Assembly: GCA_910584845.1 (NCBI GenBank) | Contig: CAJUDH010000020.1 | Location: forward strand, 1-64,000 | Reading direction: 5' to 3' | Length of the DNA stretch: 64,000 bases | DNA from: an uncultured Lachnospiraceae bacterium | GTDB taxonomy: Bacteria; Bacillota; Clostridia; Lachnospirales; Lachnospiraceae | Part shown: positions 1 through 9,338 of the stretch, piece by piece | Numbering within the stretch: the stretch's first letter is position 1 | Layout: each line of letters begins with the position of its first letter | The notes under the pieces: generated by a model | What the model saw: the letters and a program-made list of their open reading frames with translations, nothing else | Database searches by the model: none | Told to the model about the DNA's origin: nothing | Made by a program: the position numbers and the translations under genes

Positions 1-282
1 TCTTACCAGAAAGGATCCATTTTTTACCAAAAACACAAACTATTTTACACTACCTTGCCATCAGGCAAATTTGAACCATATATTGCGGGATTTCCGGATT
101 TTGCATCAGCCCTTTTTTTATCCTTCCTGCCATATCTTATTTTTCAAATACCCGATTTTACTGCCCATAGACTCTATGCTGGCTTTACCTAAATGGACTG
201 GCACATAGAAGCAGCCTTAGGTAGTTTTTTGACAAGCTCATAAATCTTTTCAACCAGCTTTTACAGAGGTTCTCCAAAAAGC
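1..282. other. non-coding stretch downstream of the toxin gene
   Basis: AT-rich sequence with no credible reading frame on either strand. It lies 3' of the minus-strand toxin gene. No clear terminator hairpin or repeat was seen. The window edge cuts off whatever lies further left. Confidence 0.4.
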
Positions 283-543
283 TTAATCCTCATAATGCCC
301 CTTACAGGATGCTATAATGACAGCGCCATCTTTTTCCCTGTAAACCATCCGGTTCACTTCGTCAATCCGCCTGCTCCACCAGCCATTTAAATTATTTTTA
401 AGCGGTTCCGGTTTCCCAATACCTTCATAGCAATTCCTTTGTATATCTTTGATAAGTGCGTTAATCCTTTTTAATATTTTCTTATCTTGTTTCTGCCACT
501 CTAGGTATTCCTCCCAAGCACGTTCCTCCCAAAGTACCTTCAT
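283..543 (-). CDS. yoeB: YoeB/Txe-family ribosome-dependent mRNA interferase toxin
   Basis: 86-residue toxin of the RelE/YoeB superfamily. Family members cut mRNA in the ribosomal A site and inhibit translation. Seen: the YoeB catalytic set is present at the E. coli numbering, with Glu46 (GKPEPL), Arg65 and the C-terminal His83-Tyr84 (KGHYED). The length matches the family (84-90 aa). It lies 3 bases downstream of the antitoxin gene on the same strand, the usual antitoxin-first order. Family identity is firm. That it is active is inferred from the intact catalytic residues. Confidence 0.9.
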   Translation of the reverse strand: MKVLWEERAWEEYLEWQKQDKKILKRINALIKDIQRNCYEGIGKPEPLKNNLNGWWSRRIDEVNRMVYREKDGAVIIASCKGHYED

Positions 544-546
544 ACA

Positions 547-807
547 TTAATCCTCAATCAAATCATGTTCTGCAAGGTTTGCTTTCCCAGATTCAATGTC
601 TGTTATTACTTTTTTCAGATATGCCATATTGCTTTCCGAGTAGAACGGGTCTACAGATACTTCAAACGGTATTCTTTTTTCCCTTGTCATTTTTTTTGCA
701 AATATCGTAAATGCTGCGGTCATACTTAACCCTAAGTCTTTGCAGGTTTCTTCCATATTTTTTTTAAGTTCCTCATCCATGCGGAAATTGATCATTGCCT
801 GCGCCAT
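547..807 (-). CDS. RelB/DinJ-type ribbon-helix-helix antitoxin
   Basis: 86-residue antitoxin. The N-terminus (INFRMDEELKKNMEE) has the short beta strand followed by helices typical of the RelB/DinJ ribbon-helix-helix DNA-binding fold. The acidic C-terminal tail is the expected toxin-wrapping part. The start is supported by an AGGAAGGAG SD. Antitoxins of this type neutralise the partner toxin and repress their own promoter. The pairing with a YoeB-type toxin rather than RelE/YafQ is notable, because E. coli YoeB pairs with the unrelated Phd-fold YefM. Confidence 0.88.
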   Translation of the reverse strand: MAQAMINFRMDEELKKNMEETCKDLGLSMTAAFTIFAKKMTREKRIPFEVSVDPFYSESNMAYLKKVITDIESGKANLAEHDLIED

Positions 808-831
808 AACACCACTCCTTCCTATTATTCT

Positions 832-860
832 ATTTTATCACCTTCTTCGTTTTGTGTAAA
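832..860 (-). promoter_or_regulatory. sigma-A promoter of the toxin-antitoxin pair
   Basis: On the minus strand a -35 TTTACA (855-860) is followed after exactly 17 bp by -10 TAAAAT (832-837), preceded by TGA, which forms an extended -10. Transcription would start near 825, about 18 nt before the antitoxin ATG. Confidence 0.7.
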
Positions 861-1378
861 GCATTTTATATGTATTTGCTTTATAATATAATGCACAACT
901 CCCATCCCTTTATTCCCTCTTTTGCCACAAACTAGATAGGCATTGCAATACGCAGCACAAATTCCCCTTCTTGCCAAACCTTTTTCCGGCTTTCGCAACC
1001 ATCCCCTCCCCATTTTTGATTTTGAAAACCGGGTTTAAAGCCCGAAAATAAATATATATTCAATATAGTTGAATAATATAATCATATCCCCTTATTTTAC
1101 AAGTCAGGAATATATTCCCTGAATTTTCTTTATCTACCACTTTACCTCAATTTTCTGAAGTTTTTTGTGAATCATCTTATTAGTTTTATTCCTTTTTCTA
1201 TAATTGATCCCACTTTATGATATGAATTGTCTTTGGTTCCATAAGGGCGGTTATCGAAAGCCAAAAAGCAGCTTGAAATTAAAATACGGTTTTATAAAAT
1301 CCCCCAAAGGGCATCGTTTCCCCCGCCCGGAAGTTTTCCTGCCTGTAAAAACGGTAGAGCAAAAAGGGGTAACTGCCA
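861..1378. other. intergenic region between the TA pair and the polysaccharide cluster
   Basis: About 500 bp, very AT-rich, with no convincing gene. It holds a TATAAT at 1077-1082 and a perfect inverted repeat ATTCAA-N5-TTGAAT at 1058-1074 just before it, a possible operator or promoter region for the downstream cluster. No good -35 element was found. Two small open frames here look like chance (see rejected items). Confidence 0.35.
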
Positions 1379-2776
1379 ATGAAAAACTATGAGCAATACA
1401 AGCGGGTTATCCGCTTTTTTACCGCCGTGGCCATCCTGGCGGTGGAAATGGGGATATACTGGGTAGCCTGGAGCGGATACTTTTCCCAGGCAGCCGGTAC
1501 CCCCTTTTTCCGGAGGGGCGACTGGCTCATGGCTGCGGTATACGGGCTGATGCTGCTGTTTTTTTCCCGGATGTACGGCGGGCTTAAGATCGGCTACTTG
1601 GAACGGGGGAACGTCCTATATTCCCAGATGCTTTCCGCCATCCTGGCCAACGCGTTCGCCTACCTGCAGATCGCCCTCCTGGCAAAAAGGTTCCTAAACC
1701 CGTTGCCGTTCCTATTGATGTCTGGCGCGCAGGCAGTCGCCATCTGTGTATGGACATTCCTGGCCAACCGGCTTTTCGAGAAGCTTTTCCCCCCACGCCA
1801 GATGCTTCTGGTATACGGGAACCGGCCGTCTTTGGCTTTGATGGACAAAATGAATTGCCGCAAGGACCGGTATCAGATCCGGGAGATGGTACATGTAGAC
1901 GTGGGGCTGGAAACAATCCGGAAGATGACCCCGGGGTATGATGCGGTGGTGGTCTGCGACGTGCCGTCCGCCATACGCAACCAGATATTGAAACACTGCT
2001 ATGGCGAAAAGAAGCGGGTCTACATGACGCCAAAGATTTCCGACATCCTGGTAAGGAGTGCAGAGGACATCAACCTGTTTGACACGCCTTTGATCATGGC
2101 CAGGAACGGCCAGATGTCCATTGAGCAGGCATTTTTTAAAAGGGCCATGGACATTGCCTTTGCCGGGGCTGCGTGTCTGGCGGCGCTGCCGCTTATATTG
2201 GCGACGGCGGCAGCCGTAAAGCTCCAGGACGGCGGCCCGGCCCTATACCGTCAGAAAAGGCTCACCATCCATGGGCGGGAATTTTACGTCTACAAATTCC
2301 GGAGTATGCGGGTGGATGCGGAAAAGGACGGAGTGGCCCGCCTGGCCAGCGACGGCGACAGCCGGATCACGCCGGTGGGGGGCTTTATTCGGAAGGTAAG
2401 GCTAGACGAGCTCCCGCAGCTTTTCAATATCCTAAGAGGGGATATGAGCATCGTGGGGCCGCGGCCGGAACGGCCGGAGATTGCCCGGCAGTATGAAGAG
2501 GAAATGCCGGAATTCCGTTACCGGCTGCGGGTGAAAGCAGGGCTTACAGGATACGCCCAGGTTTTCGGGAAGTACAATACCACCCCTTACGATAAGCTAA
2601 AGCTGGACCTGCACTACATACAGAATTACTCGTTGATGTTGGACGTGAAGCTGATGGTCCAGACGGTAAAGATCCTATTTATGAGGGAGAGTACCCAAGG
2701 GGTTGCCGCAGGGCAAACTACGGCTACAATGGAATGCCGTACAAACCGTAATAAGGAGATAAAAAGCAATGGATGA
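1379..2776 (+). CDS. polyprenyl glycosylphosphotransferase (initiating sugar transferase)
   Basis: Membrane enzyme that transfers a sugar-1-phosphate from a UDP-sugar to undecaprenyl phosphate, the first step of repeat-unit assembly. The 465 aa length fits the WcaJ/CpsE group. The N-terminal part has four hydrophobic segments and a CoA-binding-like middle domain. The C-terminal catalytic domain (from about residue 250) has the hallmark sequences KFRSMRVDAE, RLDELPQLFNIL and MSIVGPRPERPE. SD GGGG lies 11 nt before the ATG. It is first in the cluster and clearly more GC-rich than the genes that follow. The sugar is not predictable. Confidence 0.93.
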   Translation: MKNYEQYKRVIRFFTAVAILAVEMGIYWVAWSGYFSQAAGTPFFRRGDWLMAAVYGLMLLFFSRMYGGLKIGYLERGNVLYSQMLSAILANAFAYLQIALLAKRFLNPLPFLLMSGAQAVAICVWTFLANRLFEKLFPPRQMLLVYGNRPSLALMDKMNCRKDRYQIREMVHVDVGLETIRKMTPGYDAVVVCDVPSAIRNQILKHCYGEKKRVYMTPKISDILVRSAEDINLFDTPLIMARNGQMSIEQAFFKRAMDIAFAGAACLAALPLILATAAAVKLQDGGPALYRQKRLTIHGREFYVYKFRSMRVDAEKDGVARLASDGDSRITPVGGFIRKVRLDELPQLFNILRGDMSIVGPRPERPEIARQYEEEMPEFRYRLRVKAGLTGYAQVFGKYNTTPYDKLKLDLHYIQNYSLMLDVKLMVQTVKILFMRESTQGVAAGQTTATMECRTNRNKEIKSNG

Positions 2777-3917
2777 TTGCCAAAAAAAAGTGCTGTTTGT
2801 AGCAACTGTCGTCAAAACACATATCAATGCTTTTCACCTCCCTTACTTAAAACTATTGAAATCCCATGGATTTACTACATATGTCTGTGCGAAAAATGAC
2901 TATGAAATAAAGGAAAATTGTATTATTCCATTTTGTGACCACTTTACGGATATTCCGTTCTCACGGAACCCTATTTCTTGGAAAAATGCTGCTGCTTATT
3001 CAATGTTAAAAAAGGTAATTCAAAACAATGAATTTGACATCATTCATTGCCATACCCCGGTTGGCGGCGCCATTACAAGGTTAATTGCCAGAAATATCCC
3101 CCATATAAAAGCACGTATTATTTATACAGCCCATGGGTTTCATTTTTATAAGGGTGCGCCATGGCTTAATTGGATGGTCTTCTATCCTGTTGAAAAATGG
3201 CTCTCTAAATATACCGACACTTTAATCACTATGAATCAAGAAGATTATGGATATGCAAAATCATTCCAAGCCGCAAAGGTTGAAATGATCCATGGGATAG
3301 GGATTGATATACCCAAGTTTAGTTGCGTTTCCATAAACCAGAAGCAAAAACGGAGTGAATTCAATTTGTCGGATTCCGATATTATATTACTGTCTACCGG
3401 TGAATTAATAAAAAGGAAAAACCACAGCACTGTAATTAAAGCAATCGCTAAAATTAACAATCCGCATATTAAGTATTTCATCTGCGGAAGTGGAAAATTG
3501 AAATACTCTTTGGATAAATTGATACACAAATTGCATTTAGAAAAACAAGTTACATTGTTAGGGTTTAGAACCGATATTTCCGACCTTTGCGCAATTGCGG
3601 ATGTCTTTATTTTTCCGTCTATACATGAGGGATTGCCCGTTGCATTAATGGAAGCAATGGCCGGCCGTTTGCCTATTATAGCTTCTGACATACGGGGGAA
3701 CAGGGACTTGATCCCAAATAAAAATGGTGGGATATTATTGCCACCGAAATCAATACCAGGTTTTTCGTCAGCAATTAAATTTTTAATCAACAACCGACAT
3801 CTACAGGAAAAAATGGCTGACTATAATTATGAGAATATACAAAAATATTCTTTAAATTTCACCTTAAAGCAAATGGAAAAAATATATTTTGAAAATTTTA
3901 CAGAATCGTATCCATGA
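2769..3917 (+). CDS. GT4 glycosyltransferase (EpsD/WcaL-like)
   Basis: 382 aa GT-B fold, GT4-family retaining glycosyltransferase, expected to add a sugar to the lipid-linked repeat unit on the cytoplasmic face. The N-terminal Rossmann half contains IIHCHTPVGGAI and TAHGFHFYKGAP, typical of the EpsD/CapM group. The C-terminal donor-binding half has HEGLPVALMEAMA with the conserved E-x7-E pattern. It overlaps the upstream gene by 8 bp with SD AAGGAG, so the two are translationally coupled. Base composition drops sharply to AT-rich at its first codons. Donor and acceptor are unknown. Confidence 0.9.
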   Translation: MDDCQKKVLFVATVVKTHINAFHLPYLKLLKSHGFTTYVCAKNDYEIKENCIIPFCDHFTDIPFSRNPISWKNAAAYSMLKKVIQNNEFDIIHCHTPVGGAITRLIARNIPHIKARIIYTAHGFHFYKGAPWLNWMVFYPVEKWLSKYTDTLITMNQEDYGYAKSFQAAKVEMIHGIGIDIPKFSCVSINQKQKRSEFNLSDSDIILLSTGELIKRKNHSTVIKAIAKINNPHIKYFICGSGKLKYSLDKLIHKLHLEKQVTLLGFRTDISDLCAIADVFIFPSIHEGLPVALMEAMAGRLPIIASDIRGNRDLIPNKNGGILLPPKSIPGFSSAIKFLINNRHLQEKMADYNYENIQKYSLNFTLKQMEKIYFENFTESYP

Positions 3918-3958
3918 TTCAAATATAAAATATGTAAACGAAATGTGAAAAGGAAATT

Positions 3959-5206
3959 TTGAAGCAGATGAAAATTATTTTTATTACCAGCGGAGTTTTG
4001 CCTGTACCCGCCGTTCAAGGCGGAGCGGTAGAAACATTAACAGACGCATTGGCATCTCAAAATGAAATTGCATGTAATGATTTTGATTTTACTTTTTTAA
4101 CAATAGAAAGCAAAAATATTAAAAAACAGATTAAAAAGCTTCAACAGAAAAATAATCATTATCATTGCATTAAGATCCCAAAAACAATACTTGCAATGGA
4201 CAAAACAGCCTTTTGGGTCATGAATAACTTTTTTAAACTTGCGCGGGCTAAAAAGGCCCGCTTTCTATTTCAAAGGCTTTTTTTTATTTATAAATGTCAT
4301 TGCTATTTGAAGCAGAATCCCTATTATGATAAGATCATCATACAAAATCATCCAACTTTGTTGCTTTCTGTTTTAGGTACTTCCTATCGTTTAAGCAACC
4401 AAGCCTATTATTACGCCCATAACGAAATCTCCCATACTTTCCTCCATGGAAAACTACTTTCCCAATGCAAAGGGATCATTTGTGTAAGCGGGTTTTTAAA
4501 AAATTCTATTAGGGATCATTTTAAAAATTACTTATTCAAGAAACAAGAATTAATTGTAATTAAAAATGTGGTAGATACGGACCTGTTTAAAAAATTTCCG
4601 GATAATAGGATAACAAAGGTCCGGGCCCGTTTCGGGTACTCGAAAGATGATGTGGTTATTCTCTTTACCGGCCGTTTGATTCCGGAAAAAGGGATTGAAC
4701 CGTTAATTATTGCCGTAAATAAATTGGCAATGGAAAATCCCCACATAAAATTGTTAATTGTTGGGGCAACTTCTTTTGCCCTTAAAGTCAAGCCGGAATT
4801 TGAAAAGAAACTCCTTAAATTGACCCAAAACAAACCAAATATTAAATTTACCGGATTTATCCCCAATAACCAACTGCCCCAATATTATAACCTGTCTGAT
4901 ATTATAGCCCTCCCTTCAACTGGAAATGAAGGCGCAGGGCTTACTATGTTAGAGGCAGTCGCCTGTAAAAAGCCACTTATTACTACTACATCCGGAGGGA
5001 TCCCGGAATATATCTCTTCAGAAAATGCAATATTACTAAATCCGGGCCAAGGGCATTTGCAAAACGATTTGGAACATGCTTTGAAGTCATTGATTTATGA
5101 TAAAAATAAGCGCAACCATTTGGTGAATAACCTTATCCAAAATTCATCGCTTTCTTCCTATAGCGACTATTATGCAGATTTCATAAGTATATTCCAGAAT
5201 CAATGA
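3959..5206 (+). CDS. GT4 glycosyltransferase
   Basis: 415 aa GT4-family glycosyltransferase. The N-terminal acceptor domain carries a glycine-rich loop (VQGGAVETL) and a conserved HNEIS segment. The donor domain carries FTGRLIPEKGIEPLI and NEGAGLTMLEAVACKKP. The start could be TTG 3959 (SD AGGAA 4 nt upstream) or ATG 3968, and neither spacing is ideal. The stop overlaps the next possible start as ATGA. It presumably builds the repeat unit of the surface polymer made by this cluster. Linkage and sugar cannot be read from sequence. Confidence 0.9.
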   Translation: MKQMKIIFITSGVLPVPAVQGGAVETLTDALASQNEIACNDFDFTFLTIESKNIKKQIKKLQQKNNHYHCIKIPKTILAMDKTAFWVMNNFFKLARAKKARFLFQRLFFIYKCHCYLKQNPYYDKIIIQNHPTLLLSVLGTSYRLSNQAYYYAHNEISHTFLHGKLLSQCKGIICVSGFLKNSIRDHFKNYLFKKQELIVIKNVVDTDLFKKFPDNRITKVRARFGYSKDDVVILFTGRLIPEKGIEPLIIAVNKLAMENPHIKLLIVGATSFALKVKPEFEKKLLKLTQNKPNIKFTGFIPNNQLPQYYNLSDIIALPSTGNEGAGLTMLEAVACKKPLITTTSGGIPEYISSENAILLNPGQGHLQNDLEHALKSLIYDKNKRNHLVNNLIQNSSLSSYSDYYADFISIFQNQ

Positions 5207-5226
5207 TAAGAAAGCAGGGTGATTTT

Positions 5227-6039
5227 ATGAAAAATAAAAAAATGATACCGTTATCCTCCGGTGAAATTAAAAAAATTGAATGGGATCTTCTTTGCCAATT
5301 TGCGGATTATTGCGACCAAAAAGGTATCCGTTACTATTTAGGCGGAGGCACCCTCTTAGGGGCTATCCGGCATAAAGGTTTTATTCCCTGGGATGATGAT
5401 ATTGATATTATAATGCCACGGCCTGACTACAATAAATTTTTAAGTGAAAATGAGAGGGAACATGCCTTTTGTATTGGCAGTATCTGGAACTGGTCAGCTA
5501 ATATCCCCTTTATAAAATTATTTGATACCTCCACAATCATAAAGCAAAAATATAGTAAGTGTTATCATACCGGACATTTATGGATTGATATTTTTCCTTT
5601 AGACGGGCTTCCGAATTCTAAAATTTCCTTGTTTCTTCATTATAAAATCTCAAGGTTAATGAGAAAAATGTTGACTTTATCCGAATCTAATTTTACGGAA
5701 GGGACTTCCCGTATTAAAATTATCGGTAAAATTATGCTATATCCGGTGGCCAAATTAATAGGGGCCCCCCGCTGGGCAATTTGGCTAGACCGTTTTTCTC
5801 AAAGGATAAAATTTGAAAACAGCTATTACATAGGCGGGCTGGTATGGGGTTATGGCCCCCAAGAGCGGATGGTAAAAGCAAAATTCCTTCCATATATCGA
5901 TGTATCTTTTGAAGGCCGCAAATTCCATGCCCCCAAATGTTGGCACATTTATTTGAAAAACCTGTACGGAAACTATATGAAGTATCCCCCTAAAAACAAA
6001 CGCCTCAACCATTCTATGACGGCGTGGAAACAATCGTGA
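5227..6039 (+). CDS. LicD-family phosphotransferase
   Basis: About 270 aa LicD-family protein. Family members move phosphocholine, or other CDP-linked alditol or amine phosphates, onto glycans. Seen: the nucleotidyltransferase-like core with YYLGGGTLLGAIRHKGFIPWDD followed by DIDIIMPR, where the D-D-D-I-D acidic motif binds the metal. An ATG at 5203 is in frame, but the CAGGGTGA SD favours ATG 5227. A TarI-like cytidylyltransferase and an SDR lie in the same operon, so the donor is more likely a CDP-alditol made by those enzymes than CDP-choline. That substrate is inference. Confidence 0.9.
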   Translation: MKNKKMIPLSSGEIKKIEWDLLCQFADYCDQKGIRYYLGGGTLLGAIRHKGFIPWDDDIDIIMPRPDYNKFLSENEREHAFCIGSIWNWSANIPFIKLFDTSTIIKQKYSKCYHTGHLWIDIFPLDGLPNSKISLFLHYKISRLMRKMLTLSESNFTEGTSRIKIIGKIMLYPVAKLIGAPRWAIWLDRFSQRIKFENSYYIGGLVWGYGPQERMVKAKFLPYIDVSFEGRKFHAPKCWHIYLKNLYGNYMKYPPKNKRLNHSMTAWKQS

Positions 6040-6051
6040 GCGGTTAATATT

Positions 6052-7137
6052 ATGTATATTTACTATATTTTATTATTTATCATATCATTTTTAGGGTTTA
6101 TATTTTTTAAAGATGGGACAACTCCTAAAAGGAACAAATATTTTTTGATTTGTTCCTTTTTTCTTCTTTTTCTGGTGCAGTCTTTAAGAAAATATACCGT
6201 TGGAGTGGATGTTCCGACTTATGTGGAAGGTTTTTATCAGATTCGAAATATGCCTTGGAATGATTGCAGACTCCACGATTGGGAGCCTTTATATGCATAT
6301 TTGAATAAATTGATAGGATGTTTTACCGATCGCTATTCTGTCCTTTTATCCGCTGCCAGTTTCATAATCCTTGTAGGATGTGGTTACTTTATTTATAAGA
6401 ATTCTACTAATGTTTTCTGGCCCGTTTTTCTATTTATTGTTTTAGATAATTTTTTTATTTCCATGTATTCCCTTAGACAATTTTGTGCCATTGCTATTGG
6501 GATCAATATCTACACTGTATTAAAAGAAAATACGTCTGTAAAAAATTATATAAAGGCTGGTATCCTCTTTTTATTGGCGATTATGTTTCATGTAACAGCA
6601 TTCGTATGTATTCTGTTTTTTGCTGTTTTTTGGGCCGGTAAAATGTCTAAGTTTAAATTGATCTTGTGGCTTCTAATGGGCATTTTCGGGATATTGTATT
6701 TTTCTAAAATCGTTGACTTTTTCTTGTTCCTTTTTCCAAGATACGACCTTTACCGGAGCAGGAATACTGCTAATTTTCAAGGGACATCGGTTCGCAACAT
6801 TGACCTGGTTTATGATTTGATTAAAATTATGTGCATCTTTATAATGTGGAAATTTAACCATGCCAACAAGGGCCATCAACATATATTAAAATTATTATCC
6901 TTGTCTTGCGTCGCGATCATACTTAGTTTTTTAGTGACAAAAATAAAGTTAGTATGGAGGTTTACCTTCTACTTTGATATTTTACTGATTGTAGTAATCC
7001 CATTGGTTATCGAAAAGTTTAAATATCATAGATATGTCGCATATGCTGCTGTTTATCTTTCCGGTTTTATTTACCTGTCCTATATTATGCTGTTAAATGG
7101 AGGGAAATGTGTGCCATATCTTACGTTTTGGCAATGA
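6052..7137 (+). CDS. EpsG-family polysaccharide polymerase (Wzy-like)
   Basis: 361 aa, very hydrophobic, with about ten predicted membrane spans. The central segment SMYSLRQFCAIAI and the early LRKYTVGVDVPTYVEGF are typical of the EpsG/Wzy group (R-K..VG.D...Y). Such proteins join repeat units on the outer face of the membrane. It is in a cluster with a Wzx flippase, so a Wzx/Wzy-dependent route is implied. The SD before ATG 6052 is weak. The membrane count is estimated from hydrophobic runs only. Confidence 0.85.
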   Translation: MYIYYILLFIISFLGFIFFKDGTTPKRNKYFLICSFFLLFLVQSLRKYTVGVDVPTYVEGFYQIRNMPWNDCRLHDWEPLYAYLNKLIGCFTDRYSVLLSAASFIILVGCGYFIYKNSTNVFWPVFLFIVLDNFFISMYSLRQFCAIAIGINIYTVLKENTSVKNYIKAGILFLLAIMFHVTAFVCILFFAVFWAGKMSKFKLILWLLMGIFGILYFSKIVDFFLFLFPRYDLYRSRNTANFQGTSVRNIDLVYDLIKIMCIFIMWKFNHANKGHQHILKLLSLSCVAIILSFLVTKIKLVWRFTFYFDILLIVVIPLVIEKFKYHRYVAYAAVYLSGFIYLSYIMLLNGGKCVPYLTFWQ

Positions 7138-7152
7138 TAAGAAAGGATGTTT

Positions 7153-7872
7153 ATGAATATTGCAGTTATTTTTGCCGGGGGATCCGGACAAAGGATGAAT
7201 AGTAAATCCCTTCCCAAACAATTTCTGGAACTCCATGGAAAGCCTATTATCATTTATACTTTAGAACAGTTTCAGAACCATTTGGAAATTGACAATATTA
7301 TCCTTATATGTATTGAATCCTGGATACCATATTGTAGAAAATTAATGTCCTATTACAAGATAGATAAACTGGATGCCATTGTACCTGGAGGTATAAACGG
7401 CCAGCTGTCCATTTATCAGGGAATAAAAAAGGCTTATAGCCTATACGACCCAAACTCCGTCGTTCTTGTACATGATGGGGTAAGGCCCTTAATTGACAAA
7501 GAGACGATTTCCCAGGCTATACGTTCGGTTGAAAAAAATGGTTCTGCCATTACTATAGCCCCTGTTACCGAAACCGTCATTGAAAAAGAAAAAGATGGGA
7601 AAATTAAAACCATTATTAATCGTAGTTTATGTGAATTGGCGAGGGCCCCACAGTGTTTTTATTTAAAAGATTTATATCATGCACATTCCCTTGCCGCCAG
7701 CCAGTCCAAGACGGATTTTATTGATTCTGCAAGTTTAATGGCCCACTATGGTTATAAGCTTTATACGGTTGAAGGGAAACCGGAAAATATAAAAATAACC
7801 ACACCTTTTGATTTTTATACGTTCCGTGCATTGCTAGATGCCCGGGAAAATTCGCAAATCTTTGGAGTGTAG
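7153..7872 (+). CDS. TarI/IspD-like CDP-alditol cytidylyltransferase
   Basis: About 239 aa cytidylyltransferase. The N-terminal FAGGSGQRM is the nucleotide-binding loop, and LPKQFLEL matches the TarI (ribitol-5-phosphate cytidylyltransferase) signature more closely than canonical IspD. VHDGVRPLI and the C-terminal ENIKITTPFD are also shared with TarI/IspD. SD AGAAAGGA favours ATG 7153 over 7147. Automatic annotation often labels this group ispD. The setting beside licD and an SDR in a polysaccharide operon argues for CDP-ribitol or a related CDP-alditol as product, not isoprenoid synthesis. Confidence 0.85.
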   Translation: MNIAVIFAGGSGQRMNSKSLPKQFLELHGKPIIIYTLEQFQNHLEIDNIILICIESWIPYCRKLMSYYKIDKLDAIVPGGINGQLSIYQGIKKAYSLYDPNSVVLVHDGVRPLIDKETISQAIRSVEKNGSAITIAPVTETVIEKEKDGKIKTIINRSLCELARAPQCFYLKDLYHAHSLAASQSKTDFIDSASLMAHYGYKLYTVEGKPENIKITTPFDFYTFRALLDARENSQIFGV

Positions 7873-7876
7873 CCAT

Positions 7877-9322
7877 ATGAGCAAAATCAAAAATTATATT
7901 TATCATTATTTGCATTTATCTGATAAAATAAAAGCTGCGATATGGTATACCATTTGCAATATTTTACAAAAAGGGATTTCGTTTATTGCGGTCCCCCTTT
8001 ATACACGTATCCTTACGCCGGCCGAATATGGCCGGTATTCCGTATTTTTATCATGGATCGATATTTTTGATATACTTACAACATTCCGGATTTCCGGCGG
8101 CGGCTATGTCGCCGGGTTAGCAAAATTTCCGGATGACAGAGACGGCTATAGTTCCTCTATGCAAAGTTTAGAAATTGTAATAACAACGATTAGCCTGTTA
8201 CTGTATTGCCTATTTAGTTCCCGGATCAATCAATTGACCGGGATGGGGTTTTATCAAACTCTCTTGGTATTTGCTTTAATGTATGCAATGCCGGCGATTT
8301 CTTTATGGACTGCCAGGCAAAGGTTTTACTATCACTATAAAAATGTTGTTTTCGTAACCCTTACATCTAGTTTTTTTATTCCTGTTTTAGGGGTCATCGG
8401 TGCCTTTCAGTTAAAAACACATAAGGAATTAGGCATTATTGGCGCAAGGGTAATCGTCCATGGAATCATGGGATTCATATTATTAATATGTAATTGCCAT
8501 AAAAAATTTGTATTTTTTCATAAACAATATTGGCAAAAAACCTTATGTTTTAACGTCCCCCTATTGCCTTATTATTTTTCAACAATCATACTTCAAAGTT
8601 CGGATAGGATTATCATTAATCTTTTAGTCAATTCTTCAGCAGCAGGAATCTATGGAGTGGCATATAGCACCTCCATGATCATGCAATTATTCAATAGTTC
8701 TATACACGCATCATTACAGCCTTGGTTTTTTAACCAATTAAAAGAAAAGGATTATAAAAACATCCCTAACATGATTAACACATTATTGTTTTTTGTTGCC
8801 GGCGCCAATTTATTTCTAATTGCCTTTGCACCAGAAGCAATTCGTTTTTTAGCCCCTTCCACATATTATGAGGCGATTTGGATTGTGCCGCCGCTGGCTG
8901 CCAGTGTTTTTATCATGTTTTTTTACGAGCATTTTATCAATGTGGAAATTTATTTTGAAAACAGCAAAATGATTGCCGTTGCTTCTATAGGCGCTGCTAT
9001 TATGAATATCATCTTAAATCTTATCTGTATCCCCCGGTTTGGATACCTGGCAGCCGGCTATACCACATTAATCAGCTACTTTATTTTTGGTATCACACAT
9101 TATTTTTTTATGCGGCATATATGCCATAAAAACAATTGCCCGAAAAACATGTTCCATCTTCGGGCGATGTTGACAATTATGGCTTTATTTTTTTCTTTTG
9201 TCGTCCTACTCACATTCGGCTACCAATTTATCGTTTTACGCGTGGTTTCTATTATAATTTTAATTATTTTCGGATTTTTTTATAAAGGGAAAATCAAACA
9301 AACACTTTATTTTATTAAGTAG
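7877..9322 (+). CDS. Wzx-type polysaccharide flippase (MOP superfamily)
   Basis: About 481 aa with 12-14 hydrophobic segments, the usual size and layout of Wzx flippases, which move the lipid-linked repeat unit across the membrane. The N-terminal FIAVPLYTRILTPAEYGRYS is the classic polysaccharide-biosynthesis (PF01943-like) signature. An in-frame upstream start at 7838 overlaps the previous gene. ATG 7877, 9 nt after a GGAG SD and 4 nt past the previous stop, is preferred. Confidence 0.92.
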   Translation: MSKIKNYIYHYLHLSDKIKAAIWYTICNILQKGISFIAVPLYTRILTPAEYGRYSVFLSWIDIFDILTTFRISGGGYVAGLAKFPDDRDGYSSSMQSLEIVITTISLLLYCLFSSRINQLTGMGFYQTLLVFALMYAMPAISLWTARQRFYYHYKNVVFVTLTSSFFIPVLGVIGAFQLKTHKELGIIGARVIVHGIMGFILLICNCHKKFVFFHKQYWQKTLCFNVPLLPYYFSTIILQSSDRIIINLLVNSSAAGIYGVAYSTSMIMQLFNSSIHASLQPWFFNQLKEKDYKNIPNMINTLLFFVAGANLFLIAFAPEAIRFLAPSTYYEAIWIVPPLAASVFIMFFYEHFINVEIYFENSKMIAVASIGAAIMNIILNLICIPRFGYLAAGYTTLISYFIFGITHYFFMRHICHKNNCPKNMFHLRAMLTIMALFFSFVVLLTFGYQFIVLRVVSIIILIIFGFFYKGKIKQTLYFIK

Positions 9323-9338
9323 AAAAAGGGTATATGAT

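Noticed and set aside
825..1013. 62-residue minus-strand frame before the antitoxin
   Set aside because: No SD, Cys/Arg-rich chance composition, and it overlaps the promoter of the toxin-antitoxin pair.
1204..1392. 62-residue frame before the sugar transferase
   Set aside because: Its start codon is a poor one, composition is unlike a real protein, and it overlaps the start of the real gene.
1584..2033. 149-residue minus-strand frame inside the sugar transferase gene
   Set aside because: Pro/Arg/Ser-rich shadow of a GC-rich gene, with no SD and no family resemblance.
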